Positions 24,323 through 32,600 of a stretch of 64,000 nucleotides of DNA are shown in pieces (position 1 is the stretch's first letter; the number at the start of each line of letters is the position of its first letter). The notes beneath the pieces are model-generated. The model was not told the DNA's origin. It made no database searches and saw only the letters and a program-made list of their open reading frames with translations. The translations under genes and the position numbers were made by a program. Origin of the DNA: Paenibacillus gallinarum (GTDB taxonomy: Bacteria > Bacillota > Bacilli > Paenibacillales > Paenibacillaceae); the NCBI RefSeq assembly GCF_014836635.1, contig NZ_JACSQL010000010.1:124001-188000 (forward strand), written 5' to 3'.

Positions 24323-25973
24323 TTGGCAGAAGACAATAATAAGAACACGACAACCGGACAAGATGTGAAACGAGAGACATTAACCACCCGTCAGGGACAT
24401 CCGGTGACGGATAATCAAAACATCCGTACCATTGGAAATCGGGGGCCTGCAACGCTTGAAAACTATCACTTTATTGAAAAAATATCCCACTTTGATCGAG
24501 AAGAAGTGCCAGAACGTGTGGTTCACGCACGTGGAGCCGGAGCATTTGGATATTTCGAGACCTACGGTAAAGTAGGAGATGAACCTGTAGAAAAATATAC
24601 ACCGTGCGAAAGTATTTTCGGGTGCAGGGAAGAGAACACCGCTCATGGTTCGTTTCTCCACTGTGGCAGGATCCAAAGATTCACCGGAGACAGCACGAGA
24701 TCCGCGCGGATTTGCCGTAAAAATGTACACAGAGGATGGCAACTGGGATTTGGTAGGTAACAACCTGAAAATTTTCTTTATCCGTGATGCAATGAAGTTC
24801 CCGGATATGATTCACGCCTTCAAAGCAGATCCAGCTTCCAATGTAGCGAATCCTCAACGGATGTTTGACTTTGTTTCCCGTTCGCCTGAAGCTACCCATA
24901 TGATTACTTTCTTATTTTCACCATGGGGTATCCCAGCTACATACCGTCATATGCAGGGCTCTGGTGTAAATACTTATAAATGGGTGAATGACAAGGGTGA
25001 GGCTGTTCTCGTGAAGTACCATTGGGAGCCGAAACAAGGCATTCGCAACTTAACTCAAGAAGAGGCAGATGCTATCCAAGGGAAAAATGTGAGTCATGCG
25101 ACACAAGATCTGTATGAAGCGATCGAACGCGGGGATTATCCTGAATGGGAGCTATATGTACAAATCATGGAGGATGACTACCATCCTGAACTTGATTTTG
25201 ATCCCCTTGATGATACGAAGCTTTGGCCGGAGGACAAGTTCCCGTGGCTGCCGGTAGGGCGCATGGTCTTGGATCGTAATCCGGTAGATTATCATGCAGA
25301 GATTGAGCAAGCTGCTTTCGGTACGGGGGTTCTGGTGGACGGAATGGACTTCTCCGATGATAAAATGCTGCAGGGACGTACCTTCTCCTACTCGGATACG
25401 CAGCGCTATCGTATAGGCGCGAACTACCTTAAATTACCGGTAAACGCACCCAAAGTACCTGTGCGGACGAACCAGCATCGCGGACAAATGGATATTCGTG
25501 ATCCAAAAGAGTCGGGCAACAATCCGCATGTTAACTATGAACCATCTATGATTGGCGGATATCAAGAGGCAACTAGTGAAGGACGTCCTGAGCACCGCCC
25601 AACGTATAATGCGCAGGCGATGAGTGCTCCTATTGACCGGCCGAACAATTATGGTCAAGCAGGTGAAACCTATCGTAATTTCGAGGACTGGGAACGTGAT
25701 GAACTCATCAAGAACCTATCCGAAGCTCTTGCCGTCTGTGACAAACTAATTCAAGATGCCATGATCGAACACTTTACTGAGGCGGATCAAGACTATGGCC
25801 GCCGTGTGCGGGAAGGGCTTGAGAAGAAACAAAAAGAACTTGAGGAAAGTAAGATGGATAACAAGCTTCCAGGCCGTGAAGCAGGCCAATCCAAATATCG
25901 TCAAGGTTCACTAGCCGAAAACGAAGCTACAGTGGATGCGGTGAAAAACAGCCACGAAGCTGATCCATATTAA
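24323..25973 (+). pseudogene. katA: Haem catalase gene with a single-base frameshift
   Basis: TTG start with GGGAGG upstream. The first frame reads about 93 residues of normal catalase, including the active-site His region ([16 protein letters not shown]) and VEKYT. It then leaves frame at 24602-24603, where one extra C sits between ACA and CGT, and stops at 24758. The correct frame resumes at once as [20 protein letters not shown] and continues to 25973. There it holds the distal Asn ([14 protein letters not shown]), the proximal haem-ligand Tyr region ([17 protein letters not shown]) and a normal C-terminus. With one base removed the product would be a complete clade-3 monofunctional catalase of about 549 residues. 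It could be a true mutation, a sequencing error or, less likely, programmed frameshifting. Confidence 0.92.
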
Positions 25974-25993
25974 TTAAAGAGAGCAAGTTATAA

Positions 25994-26041
25994 GTGGCTA
26001 CCAATATTATCAGTGAACCGATAATATTGGTAGCCATTTTT
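25994..26041 (+). terminator. Strong terminator after the catalase gene
   Basis: TGGCTACCAATATTATC pairs perfectly with GATAATATTGGTAGCCA around an 8-base loop, followed by TTTTTGG. Confidence 0.9.
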
Positions 26042-26170
26042 GGTTTTGAATTTTTTATTGCGATGATCATGAACTCTTGGTTCTGATAACAACAGTACTT
26101 GATTTTTTATCTGCTTTAGGTTGTAAAATAGCCATTCTTATTTCCTTTCTTAATAAAGGAGGAATGAACA

Positions 26171-26389
26171 ATGGAAAATCTGAACTTGGAAGAAATGGTC
26201 TATCTCATTACGAATATAGGTTTCCCAATGGCAGTGTGTGTTATTCTACTTCGCTATGTTCTGCAAACCATCGGGTCACGTCTTGATAAACTAGATAGCT
26301 CTTTACTGAGACTTAACCGGAGTATTAGAGAACTCGATGCCGAAGCGAAGGCAAAACATACAGCGTCTGAACGGAAAAAAGAAGAGTGA
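26171..26389 (+). CDS. YvrJ-like small membrane protein
   Basis: 72 residues; AAAGGAGGAATGAACA gives an ideal ribosome binding site. MVYLITNIGFPMAVCVILLRYV is the single membrane segment, with the short acidic N-terminus and GFP motif seen in YvrJ proteins. It is followed by a charged helix (SRLDKLDSSLLRLNRSIREL) in the cytoplasm. YvrJ proteins resemble small phage holin-like proteins, but their function is not settled. Longer than typical YvrJ because of the C-terminal charged extension. Confidence 0.75.
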   Translation: MENLNLEEMVYLITNIGFPMAVCVILLRYVLQTIGSRLDKLDSSLLRLNRSIRELDAEAKAKHTASERKKEE

Positions 26390-26585
26390 TGAGACTCGTT
26401 TTGTTATACTGGGAGTTTGATAAACGTACTCTATCCCGAAAGGTTGATACAAAACAAGATGAGAAAACGATTAACAAGTCTAATGGCAGCAGGATAAAAT
26501 CATTTATAAGCTGGAAGAAGAGAATGAAGCTGACCTCGCTGAATGGGATGACGATAATGAGCAGATTAATAAAGTAAGCACCCTT

Positions 26586-26906
26586 GTGTATTCACATCTG
26601 GAACAGAAAGGCAAAGAATTCGCAGGAATAGCCGAGTTTTCGAATGAGTCGAATGAGCCGATCACTGTTGAAATGAGGTTGCCGCTGGGTGCAAAGCAGG
26701 CACTGTCGGAGCCGAACATCTCCGTGCTTGAAAGAAAATTAAAAACAACGGTGTATGAGGTATCCTTTTCGGCAAATGAAGATTTCTTTAAAGATAATCC
26801 GAACACAGAAGTTTTTTATGAGCTTAAATGGAAACAGCTTATAGGCGATACAATGCATACGATCACGAGATTCGAAAGCTCAATAGAAACAGATGAAATC
26901 TTCTAG
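26586..26906 (+). CDS. Hypothetical cytoplasmic protein, N-terminus uncertain
   Basis: 106 residues from a GTG that has no ribosome binding site. The same frame is open back to 26484 and reads protein-like (KIIYKLEEENEADLAEWDDD). A Met-initiated 12-residue frame at 26459 (MRKRLTSLMAAG) ends at 26495, exactly where that frame begins. So the true gene probably starts at 26459 and carries a one-base frameshift near 26490. The C-terminal part is alpha/beta with no recognised family (RLPLGAKQALSEPNISVLER, DNPNTEVFYELKWKQL). Lies between the YvrJ-like gene and a small basic protein gene. Confidence 0.5.
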   Translation: MYSHLEQKGKEFAGIAEFSNESNEPITVEMRLPLGAKQALSEPNISVLERKLKTTVYEVSFSANEDFFKDNPNTEVFYELKWKQLIGDTMHTITRFESSIETDEIF

Positions 26907-27018
26907 ATGATTTTATTTCAGGAAGAAAAGTAGGCACCTCTTTGCGTTTCGAATTCTGTAAGAAGGGTAATTTTCAAACAAGAAGGTAACCATACTACTT
27001 ACGAAGGAGGAAATTGAA

Positions 27019-27186
27019 ATGTTGAAAAAAAGAGGTTTGTTTTTAACAGCTGTCGGTGCTGGGGTAACGTACTTGATGAAAAATAAAACGGCACGTGATA
27101 AAGTTTTCACTACGGTATCCGGTATGATGAGAAGTTCACGTTCTTCTCACGGTGGACAAAAGTCGCCGCGTGTTGATGTGAACTAG
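27019..27186 (+). CDS. Small membrane-associated protein
   Basis: 55 residues with a perfect GAAGGAGGAAATTGAA site before the ATG. The N-terminal hydrophobic segment (GLFLTAVGAGVTYLM) is followed by a basic, serine-rich tail (SSRSSHGGQKSPR). It recalls the short form of YtxH-like proteins, but no family is assigned. A terminator follows directly. Confidence 0.65.
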   Translation: MLKKRGLFLTAVGAGVTYLMKNKTARDKVFTTVSGMMRSSRSSHGGQKSPRVDVN

Positions 27187-27199
27187 GAAGATTGATAGA

Positions 27200-27239
27200 A
27201 GATAACTCGGCCAATTTCGTGGCACGGGTTATTTTTTTT
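27200..27239 (+). terminator. Terminator
   Basis: ATAACTCGGCC pairs with GGCACGGGTTAT (one bulge) around a short loop, followed by T8. Confidence 0.75.
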
Positions 27240-27342
27240 GCTTCCGTACTCGGCAGAACTGGATAAGCTTTACGTCAAATGATAGACTGGTGCTAACTTA
27301 AGTGAGGATGAATGAAGGTAACAACAAGAAGGAAGTGACTTT

Positions 27343-27864
27343 ATGAGCAAGATTCAGTCCCATGTATTTGAACAGGTGTATAGCATTATGGAGGAATCGT
27401 TTCCTCTGATTGAATATCGCTCTTTTGAAGGACAGCAAGCTTTGCTTACGAATGCAAGCTATCGACTACTCACCAAAGAGAATGACCTGGGTGAGGTCAT
27501 CGCCTTTCTGGGCGGTTGGGAATTTGATGAATTCTGTTTCGTAGAGCACATTGCCGTAAAACCATCCATTCGCGGTGGCGGGCAGGGCAAGCAGTTGATG
27601 ATGGACTTTATAGCGCAAACGAATAAGCCGGTCGTGCTGGAAGTAGAGCCGCCGGATGAAGAAATAAAACAAAGAAGAATTGGTTTTTATGAGCGGCTTG
27701 GTTTTCATGTGAATTCCTATCCGTATGTACAGCCGCCGCTTCGAGAGGGGCAACCCGATTTCCCTTTGCTGCTGCTGAGTTATCCAAGTCTGCTTACAGA
27801 GGAACAGTTTCAGTCTTACCGGGATACCTTGTATGCAGAGGTATATCAAGTGATATCGAAGTAG
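27343..27864 (+). CDS. GNAT-family N-acetyltransferase
   Basis: 173 residues. The core CFVEHIAVKPSIRGGGQGKQLM holds beta-4 and the acetyl-CoA pyrophosphate loop (R-G-G-G-Q-G). LEVEPPDEEIKQRRIGFYERLGF is motif B. Similar Bacillus/Paenibacillus proteins are annotated as GNATs of unknown substrate. AAGAAGGAAG precedes the ATG. It is a single-gene unit. Confidence 0.85.
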   Translation: MSKIQSHVFEQVYSIMEESFPLIEYRSFEGQQALLTNASYRLLTKENDLGEVIAFLGGWEFDEFCFVEHIAVKPSIRGGGQGKQLMMDFIAQTNKPVVLEVEPPDEEIKQRRIGFYERLGFHVNSYPYVQPPLREGQPDFPLLLLSYPSLLTEEQFQSYRDTLYAEVYQVISK

Positions 27865-28057
27865 AAAACAGCTAATCATTCACACCATTTCCAGTGCGTT
27901 TGCATGGGAGTGGTTTTTTGCTGTTTACACCATTTTTGTGGATTGGGAATTGTAATGGTTTCTTCCTTTTTTTAATCGCTCCGAAAAGAGATATTCTGTG
28001 ATACAATATATTCTCTATGACGGTAATATCGGTTACGAATATAACAGGAGGATTCAC

Positions 28058-28681
28058 ATGACAAAAGGCATGTTTATTGCGGTTGAGGGTCCTATAGGAG
28101 CTGGAAAAACGACGCTTTCGTCCATGCTTTCCAAGGAACTAGATATCCCTTTATTAAAAGAAATTGTAGAAGAGAATCCGTTTCTCGGAAAATTCTATGA
28201 AAACATAGATGAATGGAGCTTTCAGCTCGAGATGTTCTTTTTGTGTAATCGGTATAAGCAGTTGGAAGACACGACGACGAACTATATCCAACATCAGAAA
28301 AGAGTTATTTCCGATTATCATATCTATAAAAATTTGATTTTTGCACAGCGCACGCTGAAGGGTGTCAAAAGAGAAAAGTATCGCAAGATCTATCATATCC
28401 TTACCGATGATCTTCCGAAGCCTGATCTTATTATATATATCAGAGCGGATCTTGATACGCTGCTTAAACGAATTGCCAAACGCGGACGCTCTTTTGAACA
28501 GAAGATGGACCCCGCTTATTTGGAACAGCTTATTATAGATTACGATGAAGCAATGACGTCTCTTGCTGAGCGAGAGCCAGATACAAAAATTATTACAATT
28601 GACGGTAATCAGATCGATTTTGTCGCAAGTCCTGAGCAATTTGACCTGATTGTGTCTGAGATAAAGGAGTACATTCAATGA
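28058..28681 (+). CDS. dgk: Deoxyguanosine kinase
   Basis: 207 residues from the ATG at 28058, preceded by AACAGGAGG. P-loop VEGPIGAGKTTL; WSFQLEMFFLCNRYKQLE; SDYHIYKNLIFAQRTL in place of the DRS motif, which is characteristic of Dgk from Bacillus; lid arginines in IAKRGRSFEQKMD. It phosphorylates deoxyguanosine in the purine deoxynucleoside salvage pathway. Its stop overlaps the start of dck (ATGA), as in the B. subtilis dck-dgk pair but in the opposite gene order. Confidence 0.9.
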   Translation: MTKGMFIAVEGPIGAGKTTLSSMLSKELDIPLLKEIVEENPFLGKFYENIDEWSFQLEMFFLCNRYKQLEDTTTNYIQHQKRVISDYHIYKNLIFAQRTLKGVKREKYRKIYHILTDDLPKPDLIIYIRADLDTLLKRIAKRGRSFEQKMDPAYLEQLIIDYDEAMTSLAEREPDTKIITIDGNQIDFVASPEQFDLIVSEIKEYIQ

Positions 28682-29331
28682 ACGATTACAACATTCCGCA
28701 AAATGCTTTGATTACGGTGGCGGGTACCGTAGGTGTAGGAAAATCTACCTTAACCGCTGCACTTGCGGATCGACTTCATTTCAAAACCTCTTTAGAGAAG
28801 GTGGATCATAACCCTTATTTGGAGAAGTTTTATCATGATTTTGAGAGATGGAGCTTCCATCTTCAGATTTATTTTTTGGCTGAACGTTTTAAAGAGCAAA
28901 AAAATATTTTTGAAGCAGGGGGAGGGTATGTTCAAGATCGTTCGATCTATGAAGATACCGGAATTTTTGCTCAAATGCATGCAGACAAAGGTACGATGAG
29001 TGTAACTGATTTTGAGACTTACACTAGCTTATTTGAAGCAATGGTGATGACCCCTTATTTCCCTCATCCAGATGTACTTATCTATCTCGAAGGAAGCCTT
29101 CCATCGATCTTGAACCGGATTAAAGAACGCGGCCGCGAGATGGAAATCCAGACAGATCCGGCCTATTGGGAAGAAATGCATGGACGTTATGCGAAATGGA
29201 TCGGAGAATTTAACGCTTGTCCTGTGCTGAAATTAAACATTGATGAGTATGATGTGCATGATCCAGCTTCCTTGGACAGCATACTCGCGGAAGTTGGAAA
29301 GACGATCACTAAGCATCGAAACAATAAGTAA
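28678..29331 (+). CDS. dck: Deoxyadenosine/deoxycytidine kinase
   Basis: 217 residues. VAGTVGVGKSTLTAALADRL P-loop; EKVDHNPYLEKFYHDFERW; YVQDRSIYEDTGIFAQMH carries the DRS catalytic/substrate motif; IKERGREMEIQTD lid. Closely resembles B. subtilis Dck, which phosphorylates deoxyadenosine and deoxycytidine. Translationally coupled to dgk by a 4-base overlap, with the ribosome binding site (AAAGGAG) inside dgk. A strong terminator follows. Confidence 0.92.
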   Translation: MNDYNIPQNALITVAGTVGVGKSTLTAALADRLHFKTSLEKVDHNPYLEKFYHDFERWSFHLQIYFLAERFKEQKNIFEAGGGYVQDRSIYEDTGIFAQMHADKGTMSVTDFETYTSLFEAMVMTPYFPHPDVLIYLEGSLPSILNRIKERGREMEIQTDPAYWEEMHGRYAKWIGEFNACPVLKLNIDEYDVHDPASLDSILAEVGKTITKHRNNK

Positions 29332-29338
29332 ATAGGGA

Positions 29339-29385
29339 AAGGGCTCCTCTAGTATATAAGGTACATAAGAGGGGTCTTTTTTTGT
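29339..29385 (+). terminator. Terminator of dgk-dck
   Basis: GGGCTCCTCT pairs with AGAGGGGTC around a 17-base loop, followed by T7. Confidence 0.8.
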
Positions 29386-29438
29386 CCTAATGTAGTGATG
29401 TGCAGAAATGATCAAGAAATATGCAGGAAACAACTTTA

Positions 29439-29454
29439 TTGATAACGCTTACAT
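29439..29454 (+). promoter_or_regulatory. Probable cre (CcpA) site upstream of the pectinase
   Basis: TTGATAACGCTTACAT matches WTGNNARCGNWWWCAW at every position, 169 bases before the pectinase start codon, in non-coding sequence. Confidence 0.65.
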
Positions 29455-29622
29455 ATGATCTTCTATTCTGATTCAGTAGGTTGCTTCAGATATATAGCTT
29501 GTAAGTGTTACCCTGACTGATAATGAGGTTAATCTCTGAGACAAAAATCATTGAAAGTTCATATCAGGGAGGTAAGGAGGATGTAAAGCAAGGAAGCTAT
29601 TCATTTGAGGAGGGATTGGTTA

Positions 29623-32600
29623 ATGATGAAAAAACTCGGTGTGCTGCTGCTTGTTCTATCGCTTATTGCATCTATGCAGCCAGCTGCTGCGGCAACGTCT
29701 GATGTTTCGTCAGAAGCACCCGCTCTGCCGGCATTTCCTGGAGCAGAGGGCGGAGGCATGTATACAACTGGCGGACGTGGCGGTGAAACGGTATATGTCA
29801 CTACATTAAAAGACAGCGGACCGGGTTCACTAAGAGAGGCAGTAGCTAAAAGCAATGCAACCATCGTATTTGAAGTGGGAGGAACCATCCATCTGGAGTC
29901 CCCGCTCAAAATTACGGGTTCTAATTTAACGATTGCAGGGCAAACCGCACCGGGAGAAGGCATAACGATTTCGGATTACACCACTTCTTTTGCAGGTGAT
30001 AATCTGATCATCCGTTATTTGAGATTTCGTCTGGGAGATCGTTATGTAAATGAAGATGATGCTTTTGGTGGTCGTTACCACAAGAACATTATCATTGATC
30101 ACTGTTCATTCAGCTGGTCAGTTGATGAGGTGCTCAGCGTCTATGATAACGAAAATACAACGATTCAGTGGTCCATCGTTTCTGAAAGTATGCTGATGAC
30201 CACACATTTTAAAGGCAGACATGGATATGGCGGGATATGGGGAGGAAAGAATGCAAGCTTCCATCATAACCTGATTGCCCATAATGCCAGCAGAAATCCT
30301 CGACTTCCGGGTAAATCTCCAGAAGATAACGTAGATTTTTATAATAACGTAATCTATAACTGGGGATTTTTCTCCACTTATGGAGGGGAAGTCGGGCAGT
30401 ACAACATTCGAGACAATTACTATAAATATGGACCAAATACTTATCGTACGGTCCGCGACAATATTTTTCAGGAAGTTCATGAAGGCTCGAAAATATATAT
30501 TGGCGGCAACTATGTAGATGGTTCAGAAGAAGTGACAAGTGATAACTGGAAAGGGGTACCGATTGTTCGTAACCCAGCTTCCAAGCTGAATACACCGATC
30601 GTAATGCCAAACCCATCTGCACCGGAAACCGCGACGGATGCTTATGAGAGCGTGCTCGAAGGAGCAGGTGCTGTGCTACCGCGAAGAGACTCCGTTGACG
30701 CAAGGATCATCAGAGATACAGCGGAACGGACCGGGGAACATATTAATTCTCAGAAAGAGGTTGGAGGGTACCCGGAATTTGCGTCTGTGAAGTCTGATCT
30801 AGCGGATGATGACAGGGACGGAATGCCGAATGTGTGGGAGATTCAGCACGGGCTGAATCCTAACGATCCTTCTGATCGAAATGGGACGCAGCAGTCTGGA
30901 TATACGAACCTAGAGGTATATCTAAACGGAATCGTCAGTAATGGTTCCGTGAGTCCTGTAGTTACGATTAGTTTACCAGCGCATAATACGATGATTGCAG
31001 CAGGAGACTCGGTTACCATTGCGGCAGAAGCGATGGATCCAGATGGATTGATTGATCGAGTAGAGTTCTATCAAGGGGATCAGCTGCTTGGGGAAGATAA
31101 AGCAGAGCCGTATTCTTTTGAATGGAAGGACATACCCGATGGTACGTTTTATATAACGGCCAAAGCAATCGATAATACGGGAACCGCTGCACAGTCAGAT
31201 AAAGTGACGATCCATGCCAACACAGAAGGAAACACAGAGCCATGGGTTTCAAAGGATATTGGAAATCCGGGAATCGCTGGTCATCTTCAAATCGGTGCGG
31301 ACAGTTCAGAAGTTACATTGAAAAGCGCCGGAGATATCGGTGGTCCTGCCGATTCGTTTCATTTTGCCTACCAAGAACTTGTCGGTAACGGTGAAATAGT
31401 AGCAAAAATAGAGCACATCACAGGAACAGATAATGAGGCTGAAGCGGGTGTGATGATTCGTGAAAGTCTTGAGCCGGGTTCCAAGATGGCAGCTCTGATG
31501 ATTCCATACGTTAAAGAAGGAAAGAAAACGGTCCTCATTTCGAGAACTGCCAGCGGAAAAAATGCAGTTACGAAAGAGCCAGAAGCTTTTGTGAATACCC
31601 CTTACTGGGTCAAACTTATGCGCCTGGATGACAAAATTACAGCCCTTACTTCAAAGGACGGTAGCGAATGGACACAGCTGGATACCATCACTCTTCCGAT
31701 GAATGAAAAGGTATATTACGGTCTTGCAGCAGATGCCTCTAAAGCAAATGATGAGGTGCTGAAATATAATACTTCAAGGTTAACAGGAGCAGAGGCAAAG
31801 AACCTAAAAGCTGATTATCCTGTAGCACCAACGGGAATAAAGACTGAGGCTGGAGATCAGCAAGTGAAACTCTCTTGGAATGAAGTTCCTCAGGCGGAGA
31901 GTTACCATATTTATTCTAGTACGATACCTGGTGGACCTTATGAACAGGTCGCATCCGCTGTTACAGGTTCTTCGTACCTTCATACGGGTCTGACTTCAGG
32001 GCTTGCTTATTATTATGTTTTGACAACCGTGAACGCAAGCGGCGAAAGCTTCCGTTCTTCCGAAGTAAGCGCGATTCCGACAGGATCGGTTGGAACAATC
32101 CATGTGGTAGATGATAACTTTGAAGAGGCTGAACTCGGAGCCACCCCTACAGGTTATGTAGTTCTTCCCAATCCACAGGATGCAGATCATACAGTAACTG
32201 TGGTAGATACTCCAGCAAGTTCAACAGGAAATTCATCGGCGAAGAGTCTAAAAGTTTATGATAACGCGCCTGTGAATACCCAATTCACTCGGCAGTTTAC
32301 AAAACAGACAGGTGCATTTGTTGTAGAAGCTGACGTGATGTCCGAATCATGGCCGGGTACTTCCGTCCTGCTTCAGCTTCAGGATGAGACAGGTACCAAG
32401 ATTCCGCTGTCCATTGAAATCCGGAAACCAACCCAGCCAGCGGCAGAAGGAACGGACACTTTCGTATATAAACGCAGTGGAGCGGACTATAAGCTTGCAG
32501 ACCGTCCGGAAAATAACCGCTGGTATAATGTGAAGGTAGCGGTGGACATCACTGCACAGACTGCGGATATCTATATTGATCATGCTCTTAGTGCAGATGA

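Noticed and set aside
28154..28678. 174-residue antisense open frame within dgk
   Set aside because: Shadow of the kinase gene; the plus strand has full-length motifs and a good ribosome site.
30118..30703. Two overlapping antisense open frames of 120 and 164 residues within the pectinase
   Set aside because: Shadow frames of the pectate lyase domain; no translation signals and no family resemblance.
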